Shown: positions 1-9,485 of the stretch, piece after piece
How positions within the stretch are numbered: position 1 is the stretch's first letter
How the letters are laid out: each line of letters begins with the position of its first letter
Assembly: GCF_002005465.1 (NCBI RefSeq)
Contig: NZ_CP014691.1
Location: 1,612,001-1,676,000, forward strand
DNA from: Neoasaia chiangmaiensis
GTDB taxonomy: Bacteria; Pseudomonadota; Alphaproteobacteria; Acetobacterales; Acetobacteraceae
Direction of reading: 5' to 3'
Length of the DNA: 64,000 bases
Notes under the pieces: generated by a model
Databases searched by the model: none
The model's input: only the letters and a program-made list of their open reading frames with translations
What the model was told of the DNA's origin: nothing
Position numbers and translations under genes: made by a program

Positions 1-681
1 GGCCCCCGTCAGCGCATTGAACAGCGTCGATTTCCCGGCATTGGTGTAGCCCACCAGCGCAACGACGGGGAAAGGCACCTTCTTGCGGGCCGAGCGATGC
101 AGCCCGCGCGTGCGCCGCACCTGCTCCAGCTCCTTGCGCAGCTTCACCAGCCGCTCGTCCAGCATGCGCCGATCGGCCTCCATCTGCGTCTCGCCCGGTC
201 CGCCGAGGAAGCCGAAACCGCCACGCTGGCGCTCCAGATGGGTCCAGAGCCGCACGAGACGCGAACGCTGATATTCCAGATGGGCAAGCTCGACCTGCAA
301 AACACCCTCACGCGTCGCCGCGCGCGCGCCGAAGATATCGAGGATGAGCCCGGTCCGGTCGAGCACCTTGCAATTCAGCGCCCGCTCCAGATTACGCTGC
401 TGCCCGGGCGAGAGCTTGGAATCGACGATCATGACCGTCACGTCGTCCTGCCGCACCATCTCGGCCAGCTGCTCGACCTGGCCGCTGCCGAACAGCGTGG
501 CGGGGCGCCGCGCACGCAAGGCAAGGATCGCCTGCCGCACCACAACGAGCCCGATGGAAGCGGTCAGTCCCACCGCCTCTTCCAGCCGCGCTTCGGCCGC
601 ACGGAACTCGTCATGCGGCGTCGGCCGCTCCCAGGGTAGTATCACGGCTGCGCGTGTGGCAGGCGGCGTGGTGCTCGTCAT
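1..681 (-). CDS. hflX: GTPase HflX, N-terminal part (cut by window edge)
   Basis: Partial gene for a ribosome-associated GTPase that splits or rescues stalled ribosomes. The 227 visible residues hold the HflX N-terminal domain, the glycine-rich linker GGFGFLGGPGETQ with the following coiled-coil helix, and the start of the G domain with the P-loop GYTNAGKSTL. The remaining G motifs lie beyond position 1. It follows hfq by 27 bp, the classic hfq-hflX pairing. The ATG at 681 has its AAGGA 17 nt upstream. An in-frame TTG at 687 sits about 11 nt from that AAGGA, so the true start may be two codons earlier. Confidence 0.95.
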   Translation of the reverse strand, partial: MTSTTPPATRAAVILPWERPTPHDEFRAAEARLEEAVGLTASIGLVVVRQAILALRARRPATLFGSGQVEQLAEMVRQDDVTVMIVDSKLSPGQQRNLERALNCKVLDRTGLILDIFGARAATREGVLQVELAHLEYQRSRLVRLWTHLERQRGGFGFLGGPGETQMEADRRMLDERLVKLRKELEQVRRTRGLHRSARKKVPFPVVALVGYTNAGKSTLFNALTGA

Positions 682-708
682 GGCCAAGGTCGAGGCAATC
701 CTTTCGCG

Positions 709-1038
709 TTATTTCATACCGAGTTGCGCCAGCTTCGCGTCCGCCGCCGCCTCGTCGCCATTTTCAAACAGGGTGACAGGCGAAACGGGCATGATCGTGC
801 TGACGGCATGCTTGTAGACGAGCTGCGTATGCCCGTCCCGCCGCAGAATGATCACTTCCGCGTCGAACCAGGGAACGATGCCCTGAAGCTTGACGCCGTT
901 GACGAGAAAGATCGTCACCGGCGCGCGGGCACGCTGGATGTGGTTGAGAAAAACATCCTGCACCGGCTCGCCCGGCGGCTGTTCATGCGGTGTGGCGGAG
1001 CAGGATTTGTTCTGGTTTTCCGGGCTGTCTTTGACCAC
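709..1038 (-). CDS. hfq: RNA chaperone Hfq
   Basis: Sm-like RNA chaperone that pairs small RNAs with mRNAs. The Sm1 core ([23 protein letters not shown]) and Sm2 motif ([10 protein letters not shown]) are intact. I chose the GTG at 1038 because an AGGA lies 5 nt before it; a TTG at 1050 in the same frame lacks this. The product is then 109 residues, with about 30 extra polar N-terminal residues before the Sm core and an acidic tail rich in Ala and Asp. It sits between ntrX and hflX on the same strand. Confidence 0.95.
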   Translation of the reverse strand: MVKDSPENQNKSCSATPHEQPPGEPVQDVFLNHIQRARAPVTIFLVNGVKLQGIVPWFDAEVIILRRDGHTQLVYKHAVSTIMPVSPVTLFENGDEAAADAKLAQLGMK

Positions 1039-1149
1039 GTCGGTCCTCAATCAAAAAGCGGCTGCCGATCCGACGACAGAGAATGAGGCCACAACGCATC
1101 ACATCGGAAGAAAGCTGCAAAAGCCGGCTTAAGGGAATAGATCAGCGCC

Positions 1150-2547
1150 TCATCCACCGACCGTATTACGTTCTTCCTGCGTCACGCCCAACTGCTTGAG
1201 CTTGCGATGCAGCGCACTGCGCTCCATGCCGACGAAATTCGCCGTGCGGCTGATATTGCCGCCGAACCGCAACAACTGCACCTGCAGATATTGCGTCTCG
1301 AACAGATCCCGCGCCTCCCGCAGCGGCAGGCCCATCACGTCCGCGCCCGCATCGAGCCGCGCCATGGAAGGCGCACCCTGGCTCAGGCTCGGCGGCAGCA
1401 TGTCCGCACGGATCGGATCGTTGCCGCTGCCGGGCATCATGATGAGCAGGCGTTCCATCAGGTTGCGCAATTCACGCGCATTGCCCGGCCATTCATAGGA
1501 CTGCAACGCCGCCAGCGCATCGACCGAAAGCTCGCGAACCGACAGCCCCGCGTTCTCGGCATAACGCTGGAGAAAATGCTGCGCCAGACCGGGAATATCC
1601 TCGCGCCGCTCCCGCAGGCTCGGAATACGCAACGGCACGACCGACAGGCGGTAGAAGAGATCCTCGCGAAAGCGCCCCTGCTGGATTTCGGCCTGGAGAT
1701 CGCGATTGGTGGTGGCGATCACGCGCACATCCACCTTTACCCGCGTCGCCCCACCAATGCGCTCGAACGTCTGGTCCTGCAGGGCGCGCACGATCTTGCC
1801 CTGCGTCTCCATCGGCATGTCCGCGACTTCGTCGAGCAGCAGCGTGCCACGATGCGCACGCTCCAGAACGCCCGTGCGGCGCATGGTGCCGTCAGGCTGC
1901 CCTTCCAGACCGAACAGTTCCTCCTCGAAGCGGCTCGGTGCCAGCGTGGCACAGTTCAGCGCCACGAAAGGCCCATTCGCCCGCTTGGAACGCGCATGAA
2001 TCATCCGCGCGGCCACTTCCTTGCCCGCCCCCGCCGGACCGGTAATCAGCACGCGTGAGCCCGTCGGGGCCACGCGGTCGATCTGCGCCCGCACCGTCGC
2101 GATCGCAGCACCCTTGCCGAACAACGCCGTCTCCGCGCCGGAACGCAGCCGCAATTCCGCATTCTCGCGCGCCAGCCGCGCCGCCTCCAGCGCCCGCCGC
2201 ACCACAACGACAAGCCGGTCCGTCTGGAACGGCTTCTCAATGAAGTCGTACGCGCCCAGTTGCAGGCTCGCCACCGCCGTCTCGATCGTGCCGTGGCCCG
2301 AGATCATCACGACAGGTTGATCGGGTTCTTCCGCCTTGATGACCTTGAGCAGTTCGATCCCGTCCATCCGGGAACCCTGCAACCAGATGTCCAGCACCAC
2401 CAGCGACGGCCGACGTGCACGAAACGCCGCCAGCGCCTGATCGGACGTTCCGGCGCCACGCGTCTCATACCCCTCGTCATTCAGGATACCCTCGATGAGG
2501 AACCGGATGTCCGGTTCGTCATCGACGATCAGGATTTCATAGTCCAT
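1150..2547 (-). CDS. ntrX: Nitrogen-regulation response regulator NtrX
   Basis: NtrC-family response regulator, partner of NtrY. The receiver domain spans about residues 1-120 with phospho-acceptor Asp53 (LVVLDIW). The AAA+ domain covers about 145-385 with Walker A GPAGAGKE and Walker B GTLLLDEV, and a Fis-type helix-turn-helix ends the protein (SRTANFVGMERSALHRKL). The stretch after ELFG that normally holds the GAFTGA sigma54-contact loop reads GLEGQPDGTMRRTG, so the loop is absent. The protein may therefore act without sigma54, as proposed for other alphaproteobacterial NtrX. The gene begins 38 bp after ntrY. Confidence 0.95.
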   Translation of the reverse strand: MDYEILIVDDEPDIRFLIEGILNDEGYETRGAGTSDQALAAFRARRPSLVVLDIWLQGSRMDGIELLKVIKAEEPDQPVVMISGHGTIETAVASLQLGAYDFIEKPFQTDRLVVVVRRALEAARLARENAELRLRSGAETALFGKGAAIATVRAQIDRVAPTGSRVLITGPAGAGKEVAARMIHARSKRANGPFVALNCATLAPSRFEEELFGLEGQPDGTMRRTGVLERAHRGTLLLDEVADMPMETQGKIVRALQDQTFERIGGATRVKVDVRVIATTNRDLQAEIQQGRFREDLFYRLSVVPLRIPSLRERREDIPGLAQHFLQRYAENAGLSVRELSVDALAALQSYEWPGNARELRNLMERLLIMMPGSGNDPIRADMLPPSLSQGAPSMARLDAGADVMGLPLREARDLFETQYLQVQLLRFGGNISRTANFVGMERSALHRKLKQLGVTQEERNTVGG

Positions 2548-2585
2548 TGACCATCCTCATCAACGGCTCTTTCCTTCGATCTCGA

Positions 2586-4985
2586 TCACTCGTCCACATT
2601 CGCCACGACGGCCTCACGCATCGGCAGCGTGAGCGTCGATACCGTGCCGCGCCCGTTCGGCCGGTCGTCCAGACGCACGGAACCCGTATGGTCTTCCATG
2701 ATCTTCTTGACGATCGCCAAACCAAGCCCCGTTCCTTTCGGTTTGTGCGTCACATACGGCTCCGTCAAGCGGTGACGATCGCTCGACGGCAGGCCGATGC
2801 CATCATCGGCGACACTCAGCATCGCCTCCTGCCCCTCGATCCGCAACGCGACCAGGATATGGCCGATAATCCTGTCACGATCACCGGCACGGTGCTCCGA
2901 TGCCTCATCCACGACGAAAGCATCCCCCTCTTTGGCAGTCATGGCAATGGCATCGGCGGCATTCTGCAGCAGATTGGTGATGGCCTGCCCGATCAGCCGC
3001 CTGTCGCAACGCACGATCGGCCCCTGCGCGGGCAGACCTTCCGTCTGGAACGCAATTTCGGGGTGAGCGTTGCGCTGCAGGATCAGCGCCTCCCGCACAA
3101 GCCGCGACAGATCCTCGTCCCGCAGCACCGGCTGCGGCATCCGGGCAAAGGCCGAGAACTCGTCCACCATGCGCCCGATATCGCCCACATGCCGCACCAC
3201 CGTATCCACGCACTGGCTGAACGTCTCGGGATCACTGCTGATCTCGCGCAGGAAGCGGCGCTTGAGCCGCTCCGCCGCCAGCTGGATCGGCGTCAGCGGA
3301 TTCTTGATCTCATGCGCGATACGTCGCGCCACATCGGCCCATGCCGCCTTGCGCTGCGCGGAGAGCAACGCCGTGATGTCATCGAACGTCACGACATATC
3401 CCGCCACGTCATCGCCGCGGCGCTCGGCGGCAATGCGCACCAGCAACGTCCGCCCGCTCGGCCCCACACTCGGCCCGTCGCCCAGCACATTGCCCGGATT
3501 TTCCGCGTCGATCTGGACTTCCGCCGTGCGTACCTGCTCCGGCGCCTCGCTCACCGCCGCCAGCAGCGCACCGAATTCCGGAACCGATTCCCGCATCGGA
3601 CGCCCGATCGCCCCGCCGAGATCGCGGTGCAGCAGGCGCGATGCCGCACGGTTGGGCAGCTCGATCACCTGCGCCGCATCCAGCCCGACGACACCGGCCG
3701 ACACGCCGGAAAGCACCGTCTCCGTGAAGCGCCGCCGCTCGTTGATCTGATCGTAGGCCACCATCAGTTCGGAACGCTGCCCGTCAAGCTGGTCCGTCAT
3801 GCGGTTGAACGCCCGCGACAGGCTGGACACCTCATCGTCGCGCCCGTCATCGCGCGCACGACGCGCCTCCGGCACGCGCACGCTCAGATCGCCCTCGCTC
3901 ACGCGCCGCGCCGCCAGAATCAGCAGGCCCAGCGGCCGCGCGATCTGGTTGGCCAGGATCAACCCCGTCAACATCCCGACCGTCAGCACGATCAGGCCCA
4001 GAAGGCCGAAAATCAGCACGAAGGTCAGCTGTATCTTCGAGCGATTGGCGTTCAGCCGCGCATATTCCGCCACGACCGCGTCGGTCTTGCGCATATGCTC
4101 CAGAATCTTCGGGTCCACGGGTCGCGTGATGACGAGCATCAGGCCGGAGTTCTGCCCCAGGCTCACGACGGCCCGCACCGTGCGCTCGTCGGGACTGTCC
4201 AGGATCGCGACATCCGAATTGTCGCTGTTGCGCACCAGATCCTCGGCGGCACGCGGCGGCAGCGCCAGCGCGTCCTGCCCCATCTGCCGCGCCCACAACC
4301 CGCCGGCCGCGATCACCTTGTCCTTGAACGGCTCGAAGACGACAGCTTCGTTCAGCCCGCGCTCCGTCGCCTCCATGTCGAGGATGGTCGTCAGGCGGCT
4401 CGGGTCATGCAGCAGATCGACACCGGACGCCTGATACATCAGATCGTCATTGGCCGTCGTAATCAGCGAATTCGCGAGCGCGAACGCATCGGTGCGGATA
4501 TTCTCGTTATGCTCCTGCAAATACCCCGCCGCGACTTCCCGCGCCTCGGTCAGCGCCGTGTTCACGCGGTTGGAGAACCAGATCTGGATGCCATAATGAA
4601 AGAACAGGGCCGCCAGACCGCCGACCACCACCGTCGGCGCCACCGCGACCACCCCGAACAGCGTAATCAGCCGCACATGCAGCCGCGCCCCCGCCAGCCC
4701 GGAACGCCGCTCCGCCAACATGCGCCCCACGCGGCCGATCACCACGGCGGCCAGCAACAGGAACACCACGAAATCCAGCAGGAAGATCGTCGCCTCGATC
4801 TGCGGCCGATGCGCCAGCGACATGCCGCCGGCCAGCACCACGAACGTCGCAAATCCCAGACCCAGCGCCACGACCATCAGAATGGCCGCCGTGTTCAGGG
4901 AGGCCAGACGCGTCGAGAGGCGACGCGCGCCGAAATCCACGTCCGGCTGCAACCGCTGCCTGAAGGCGCGAAAGAAGGAACTCAT
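2586..4985 (-). CDS. ntrY: Sensor histidine kinase NtrY
   Basis: Membrane sensor kinase paired with NtrX, implicated in nitrogen, redox and envelope signalling in alphaproteobacteria. Three membrane segments lie in about residues 28-125, then an extracytoplasmic stretch, a fourth membrane segment near 330, a HAMP domain, a PAS domain, the H box (RIAHEIKNPLTP, His558) and a HATPase domain with N box LLQNAADAI and G2 box GTGLGLAIV. Its ATG overlaps the stop of the upstream Fis-like gene as ATGA, which suggests coupled translation. At 799 residues it is full length for the family. Confidence 0.95.
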   Translation of the reverse strand: MSSFFRAFRQRLQPDVDFGARRLSTRLASLNTAAILMVVALGLGFATFVVLAGGMSLAHRPQIEATIFLLDFVVFLLLAAVVIGRVGRMLAERRSGLAGARLHVRLITLFGVVAVAPTVVVGGLAALFFHYGIQIWFSNRVNTALTEAREVAAGYLQEHNENIRTDAFALANSLITTANDDLMYQASGVDLLHDPSRLTTILDMEATERGLNEAVVFEPFKDKVIAAGGLWARQMGQDALALPPRAAEDLVRNSDNSDVAILDSPDERTVRAVVSLGQNSGLMLVITRPVDPKILEHMRKTDAVVAEYARLNANRSKIQLTFVLIFGLLGLIVLTVGMLTGLILANQIARPLGLLILAARRVSEGDLSVRVPEARRARDDGRDDEVSSLSRAFNRMTDQLDGQRSELMVAYDQINERRRFTETVLSGVSAGVVGLDAAQVIELPNRAASRLLHRDLGGAIGRPMRESVPEFGALLAAVSEAPEQVRTAEVQIDAENPGNVLGDGPSVGPSGRTLLVRIAAERRGDDVAGYVVTFDDITALLSAQRKAAWADVARRIAHEIKNPLTPIQLAAERLKRRFLREISSDPETFSQCVDTVVRHVGDIGRMVDEFSAFARMPQPVLRDEDLSRLVREALILQRNAHPEIAFQTEGLPAQGPIVRCDRRLIGQAITNLLQNAADAIAMTAKEGDAFVVDEASEHRAGDRDRIIGHILVALRIEGQEAMLSVADDGIGLPSSDRHRLTEPYVTHKPKGTGLGLAIVKKIMEDHTGSVRLDDRPNGRGTVSTLTLPMREAVVANVDE

Positions 4986-5269
4986 CGGCGCACCACACAG
5001 CGCGCCGGTTCGATCTCCAGATCCCGAAGACGCTTGCGCAGCGTGTTGCGGTTCAGCCCCAGTATGGCCGCGGCACGGATCTGATTGCCGTCGGTCGCCT
5101 GCAACACCAGACGGAACAAGGGCCGCTCGACCTCGGCAATCACACGCGCATGAAGATTCTGCACCGGCGCGCCATCGTCGAGGAAAGGCGTCAGATAGCG
5201 GATGAGAAACGCCGCCAGCGCGTCCGGCCGCGTATCGGGCCGCATCTCGGGCAGGGAATTATCGGACAT
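4982..5269 (-). CDS. Fis-domain DNA-binding protein, possible NtrC remnant
   Basis: A 95-residue protein. Its C-terminal half is a Fis/NtrC-type helix-turn-helix (NQIRAAAILGLNRNTLRKRLRDLEI). The N-terminal half (ALAAFLIRYL..ALVQNLH-like) resembles the linker and start of the NtrC C-terminal domain. It occupies the dusB-[ntrB-ntrC]-ntrY-ntrX position where many alphaproteobacteria carry full ntrB and ntrC. No receiver, AAA+ or kinase domain is present. It probably binds DNA as a dimer. Descent from ntrC is an inference from position and HTH type. The stop overlaps the ntrY start. Confidence 0.85.
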   Translation of the reverse strand: MSDNSLPEMRPDTRPDALAAFLIRYLTPFLDDGAPVQNLHARVIAEVERPLFRLVLQATDGNQIRAAAILGLNRNTLRKRLRDLEIEPARCVVRR

Positions 5270-5369
5270 GAAACACGCAGACGATCCGGCGACGAAGGGA
5301 ATCCGGCCACCCGCCGGATTCGCGAAACAGGCCCCCGCTATAGCATCGTTTCATGAGCAAGGTCTTAAT

Positions 5370-6461
5370 TCAGGCCGCTTCCTGCGCATGATCGTCAGCC
5401 GCCGGGCCCTCGCGATCACGGCGGACGCCATCGGCGATCTGCCTGTCATAGAACGCTTCCAGCATGCCGATCGCTTCCGGCGCGCTGTCCACCTTGTTGA
5501 TCGCCGCGCGAAACGCCGCCGATCCCGGCAGCCCGGTCGAGTACCAGGACACATGCTTGCGCGCCAGACGCAACCCGGGGCGCTCGCCGAAATGCTCCAG
5601 CATCATGCGATAGTGCCGTAACGCAATCGCCTTCTCCGTCGGCAGGTCGGGATCGGGCACATCCTGCCCCGAGCGAAGCGATTCGGCGACCTGCGCGGGA
5701 AACCAGGGGCGACCATAGCAACCGCGCCCGATCATCACGCCGTCCGCACCCGATGCCGCAAGCGCGGCGCGGGCATCACGGATGCTGACGATATCGCCAT
5801 TGACGATTACGGGAATCGAGACGGCATCCTTCACCGTCCGGACAAAGCCCCAGTCCGCACGCCCGTTATAGAACATCTGCCGGGTGCGCCCATGCACCGT
5901 CACCATGCGAATCCCGACATCCTGCGCGATCCGCGCCAGAACCGGGGCATTCAGGCTGTTATGATCCCACCCCATCCGCATCTTCAGCGTCACCGGCACA
6001 TCGACGGCCTTCACCGTCGCTTCCAGCAGCGCCGCCGCCTTTACCTCATCGCGCATCAGCGCCGAACCCGCCGACTGGCCGACCGCCACCTTCTTCACCG
6101 GACAGCCGAAATTGATGTCGATCAGATCCGCCCCATGATCGACCGCGATACGCGCGGCCTCCGCCATGGCAGCCGGATCGCAGCCCGCCAGCTGCACGGA
6201 GTTCGGGCCATTCTCGGCATTGCGCGCCATACGCAGAGTGTTCTCGTTCTCGCGCACCATCGCCCAGGACGCGATCATCTCCGACACCACCAGCCCCGCG
6301 CCCAGTTCACGCGACAACTGCCGGAAAGGCAGGTCGGTCACGCCCGACATCGGCGCCAGAATGACCGGCGTCCCGATCACGACGCCACGCCCCAGATCGA
6401 TCGGGCGCAGCAAGGGGGCATGACCGCGAACCGGCGCGGTGGAAGTGTCGGCAATGCTCAT
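5370..6461 (-). CDS. dusB: tRNA-dihydrouridine synthase DusB
   Basis: FMN-dependent enzyme that reduces uridine to dihydrouridine in tRNA (NifR3 family). The 363 residues carry the family signatures [27 protein letters not shown], the catalytic-loop region GSALMRDE with downstream [14 protein letters not shown] and [14 protein letters not shown] placed the start at the ATG at 6461, just before MSIADTS; upstream codons add unlike sequence. It heads the dusB-fis-ntrYX-hfq-hflX run, with about 100 bp to the Fis-like gene. That gap holds a weak 7-bp hairpin at 5300-5320. Confidence 0.95.
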   Translation of the reverse strand: MSIADTSTAPVRGHAPLLRPIDLGRGVVIGTPVILAPMSGVTDLPFRQLSRELGAGLVVSEMIASWAMVRENENTLRMARNAENGPNSVQLAGCDPAAMAEAARIAVDHGADLIDINFGCPVKKVAVGQSAGSALMRDEVKAAALLEATVKAVDVPVTLKMRMGWDHNSLNAPVLARIAQDVGIRMVTVHGRTRQMFYNGRADWGFVRTVKDAVSIPVIVNGDIVSIRDARAALAASGADGVMIGRGCYGRPWFPAQVAESLRSGQDVPDPDLPTEKAIALRHYRMMLEHFGERPGLRLARKHVSWYSTGLPGSAAFRAAINKVDSAPEAIGMLEAFYDRQIADGVRRDREGPAADDHAQEAA

Positions 6462-6636
6462 GATGCCGCCAGAATACCCGATCGCATCCGGCCAACGCAA
6501 TCGAACGATTCGGCAAATGCGGCACAATCACCACATGTTCAATGGCATTCCGGCAACAGTCCGACATGCAACCCACGGAAAACCCAGGCGCTGTTCTCAC
6601 GAATTCGTGTCAATCGAGACAACAGGAACGCCCGAC

Positions 6637-7452
6637 ATGCCGCATATCGTCACCAACGACGGCACGCAGATCCATTACGAAAGCCATGGTCACGGCCGGC
6701 CGCTCGTCCTGATCCACGGCTGGACCTTCAGCGGGCGTTTCTTCCACCGCAACATCGCAGCCCTTTCCGAGCATGCGCGCGTCGTGGCCATCGATCTGCG
6801 CGGCCATGGCCGGTCGGACAAGCCGAAGCATGGCTATCGCATCCCCCGCCTTGCCGCCGATCTGCACGACGTCCTGCGGGCACTCGACCTGACGGACACG
6901 ACCCTGCTCGGCTGGTCGCTCGGCTGCCCCGTCATCTGGTCCTATCTCGAAGTCTTCGGGAGGGAACGCGTGCGGGACGCCATTTTCGTGCAGCAGACGC
7001 CACGACAGTATTTCTCGCCGGAATGGAAGCTCGGCCACGCCGCCTGTTACGATCAGGCCGGCCTGGCCATCACCCAGCAGCAACTCACCAACGATCCGGC
7101 CGGTTTTGATCGCGGCAATCTCGCAAGCTGTCTCGCCACCGACCTGCCGCCGGAAGAGGAGAGAATGCTGCTGGCGGAAATGGCCATGAGCCCGTCCTTC
7201 GCGCGTGCCGCCCTGATGGCCGACCATACGGTGCACGACTGGCGCGACCTGCTCCCCACCCTCACCCTGCCGGCCCTGATGATGGTGGCGCGCAAGGACA
7301 CGATCCTCACCCCGGAAGGCCCCGCCTGGGTCGGCGATCACATGCCCAACGGTCGCAACATGTTCTTCGACGACAGCGCGCATATGGTCTTCATCGACGA
7401 GACCGAAAAATTCAACCGCGCCGTGATCGACTTCCTCGGCGAGCCGCGCTGA
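6637..7452 (+). CDS. Alpha/beta hydrolase
   Basis: A 271-residue alpha/beta-hydrolase of the chloroperoxidase/esterase-like group. The oxyanion-hole motif VLIHGW lies near residue 24, the nucleophile elbow GWSLG near 92, an acid at ARKDTILTP and the catalytic His at SAHMVF near the C-terminus, so the triad looks complete. No signal peptide, so cytoplasmic. The start is supported by AGGAA 8 nt before ATG. It is divergent from dusB and convergent with hpnC, with 6 bp between the two stops. The substrate cannot be told. Confidence 0.9.
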   Translation: MPHIVTNDGTQIHYESHGHGRPLVLIHGWTFSGRFFHRNIAALSEHARVVAIDLRGHGRSDKPKHGYRIPRLAADLHDVLRALDLTDTTLLGWSLGCPVIWSYLEVFGRERVRDAIFVQQTPRQYFSPEWKLGHAACYDQAGLAITQQQLTNDPAGFDRGNLASCLATDLPPEEERMLLAEMAMSPSFARAALMADHTVHDWRDLLPTLTLPALMMVARKDTILTPEGPAWVGDHMPNGRNMFFDDSAHMVFIDETEKFNRAVIDFLGEPR

Positions 7453-7458
7453 CGTCCG

Positions 7459-8334
7459 TCAGATCACGAAGCGTGCGCTCCAGGCCAGCGCACGAATACC
7501 ATCGTCCGCGCGTAGCCTGACCCGCCCGGCCACCGGATCCTCGCGCCGCAGGCGCGCCGCCAGACGGTGCGACAGCTCGACGATTACCGCCGCGTAGATC
7601 CGCATCCGCCGATTGCGGATCAGGTTAGGCAGACGTCGCGCCTCGGCATTGAGTTCGTCCGTCCTGTCGAGCAGCCGGTCGAACACGCGTCGCAGCCCCG
7701 GCTTGCTGCGTGCCAGCCGCAGATCGTCGATCGTCACGCCTTCCTCCGCCAGCCACGGTCGCGGCAGGTAGCATCGGTCCAGCGTTCTCAGATCTTTCGA
7801 CGCATCCTGAAGGTGGTTCAGCACCTGCAGGGCGCTGCACAACGCATCGGATGGCGGCAGCGTGTCATCGTCCTCGCCGTGCAGCTTCAGCAGGAAATGT
7901 CCCACCGGATTGGCTGAATAGCGACAGTAATCCAGCAGTTCCTCCCAGGAATCGTAACGGCTCTTCACCGCATCCTGACAGAATGCCTTGATCAGATCCG
8001 TCGCCGTCTCCAGCGGCACGCCGGTCTGCAACAGCACCTGACGCAGCGTGACGGCGGTCTGCGCATCGGCGCGCATCGGCGCCTCGCGCTCGCCACGGAT
8101 CACCTCGCCCATGGCGCGCAGCCGCACGATCTTCGCATCCGGCGTCAGCCGCGTGTTGTCGACCATGTCGTCGATCACCCGCGCGAAATTGTAATAGGCA
8201 TGGATCGGCGCGCGATAACGCCGCCCGATCAAAACCGTCCCGACGGGGAAATTCTCGTCGCCCGCCCCCTTGTCAGACGTGACATCCGCCTGCCCCCAGA
8301 CGGATGCGACCGGCAACTTCGTCACGACATTCAC
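7459..8334 (-). CDS. hpnC: Hydroxysqualene synthase HpnC
   Basis: Squalene/phytoene-synthase-fold enzyme of the HpnCDE route to squalene. HpnC turns presqualene diphosphate into hydroxysqualene, a hopanoid precursor. The HpnC hallmark GAGDENFPVG opens the protein, followed by the two Asp-rich motifs DDMVDN and LQDASKD and the conserved DYCRYSANPVG. The start is a GTG that overlaps the hpnB stop (GTGA), giving 291 residues; the longer in-frame extension reads through hpnB in another frame. No hpnD or hpnE follows; the next gene is convergent. Confidence 0.93.
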   Translation of the reverse strand: MNVVTKLPVASVWGQADVTSDKGAGDENFPVGTVLIGRRYRAPIHAYYNFARVIDDMVDNTRLTPDAKIVRLRAMGEVIRGEREAPMRADAQTAVTLRQVLLQTGVPLETATDLIKAFCQDAVKSRYDSWEELLDYCRYSANPVGHFLLKLHGEDDDTLPPSDALCSALQVLNHLQDASKDLRTLDRCYLPRPWLAEEGVTIDDLRLARSKPGLRRVFDRLLDRTDELNAEARRLPNLIRNRRMRIYAAVIVELSHRLAARLRREDPVAGRVRLRADDGIRALAWSARFVI

Positions 8335-9485
8335 GATGCATGCACCTCTTCGGTATAGGCCCGGTTCTTCCACTGCGCGCCACGACCACGATGATGGTCG
8401 ATGGCCGAGCCGATCGTCGCAGCCGTATAGAATGCCGCCACCAGCGGCAACGGCAGAACACGCCAGAACGACAGCCCGAACCGGCGCAGCGTCGGCACGA
8501 AGGAGACCGCGCACAGCGCCGACGCTCCCAACCCGAACCACCGCGCCCGACCGCGCCCGAAAAGCGTCAGGAAGATCGGCACGAACCAGACCAGCCCCAT
8601 GGCAGAAATCGTCAGCAGCAGATTGAGCGGCGAATAGCGAAGCTGCACATAGGCCGTGCGCGCGATCATGCGCCAGATGTCCGCCGCACCCCGATAGGGC
8701 CGCCGGGACCAGGCCAGGGTGCTATGTCCCAGATACAGCCGTCCCCCGGCGCGTTTGACATGCGCCGCCAGCGTGCAATCGTCGATCAGCGCGCCGCGCA
8801 ACACCTCGACGCCCCCCACGCGCTCCAGCGCCGTCCGGCGCAGCAGGATCGTGCCCCCCGCCGCCCCGGCGATGCGGGAGGCCGGGTCGTTCACCTGCGT
8901 GAAGGGGTAGAGCATGGCGAAGAAATAGACGAATGCCGGCACCAGCCATCGCTCGGCCGCGCTCTCGCAGTTCAGCTTGACCATCTCGGAGACGAGATCG
9001 AGCCGATCCTCCTGCGCCTTCGCCACCAATGTGGCGATATGCGCGGGCGCATGGACGATATCGGCATCCGTCAGCAGCACGAACCCATCCGGCCGAAGCC
9101 GCTTCAACGCGGCCATTTCACCCTGATGCACGGCCCAGAGCTTGCCGCTCCAGCCCTCCGGTCGCGCCTGCCCCTCGATGACCGTCAGGCGACCGTCAGG
9201 ATCGGGCACGGCACGCGCCAGATCGCCAGTGCCATCCACGCTGCCGTCATCGACGAGAACGACCGACAGCGGGCCGCCATAATCCTGCCGCAGCAGCGAG
9301 GTCAGGCACTCCTGGATCGACTCCGCCTCATCACGCGCCGGCACGATCACCACGACTTCCGGCAACGCCGCGTCCGTCACGTCACGCCGTTCCAGTTGCG
9401 GTCCACCATGCCAGAACCGACCGTGGGCGAAGACAAGCTTGAGCCACGCCACGAAGGCCGATGCACCTGCCAGCGTCGGTATCAT
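8331..9485 (-). CDS. hpnB: Hopanoid-associated glycosyltransferase HpnB
   Basis: GT2-fold glycosyltransferase of the HpnB family found in hopanoid operons. An N-terminal hydrophobic segment is followed by the GT2 core with VVIVPARDEAESI, VVLVDDGSVDGT and the DxD-like LLTDADIVH. Conserved GALIDDCTLA and two or three C-terminal membrane segments (about residues 290-360) suggest it works at the cytoplasmic membrane. The ATG overlaps the hpnA stop (ATGA) and its stop overlaps the hpnC GTG. The exact sugar and acceptor are not established from sequence. Confidence 0.93.
   Translation of the reverse strand: MIPTLAGASAFVAWLKLVFAHGRFWHGGPQLERRDVTDAALPEVVVIVPARDEAESIQECLTSLLRQDYGGPLSVVLVDDGSVDGTGDLARAVPDPDGRLTVIEGQARPEGWSGKLWAVHQGEMAALKRLRPDGFVLLTDADIVHAPAHIATLVAKAQEDRLDLVSEMVKLNCESAAERWLVPAFVYFFAMLYPFTQVNDPASRIAGAAGGTILLRRTALERVGGVEVLRGALIDDCTLAAHVKRAGGRLYLGHSTLAWSRRPYRGAADIWRMIARTAYVQLRYSPLNLLLTISAMGLVWFVPIFLTLFGRGRARWFGLGASALCAVSFVPTLRRFGLSFWRVLPLPLVAAFYTAATIGSAIDHHRGRGAQWKNRAYTEEVHAS

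Noticed and set aside
1121-1130. AAGCCGGCTT palindrome between ntrX and hfq
   Set aside because: Ten bases with no loop are too short for a terminator and common by chance in GC-rich DNA.
2547-5084. An 845-codon open frame on the plus strand across ntrY
   Set aside because: It is antisense to an intact, clearly conserved ntrY and its product is an Arg/His/Gln-rich string with no domain, typical of GC-rich shadow frames.
6610-7383. A 257-codon minus-strand frame opposite the alpha/beta hydrolase
   Set aside because: The plus-strand frame has a complete catalytic triad and a good ribosome site; the antisense product has none.
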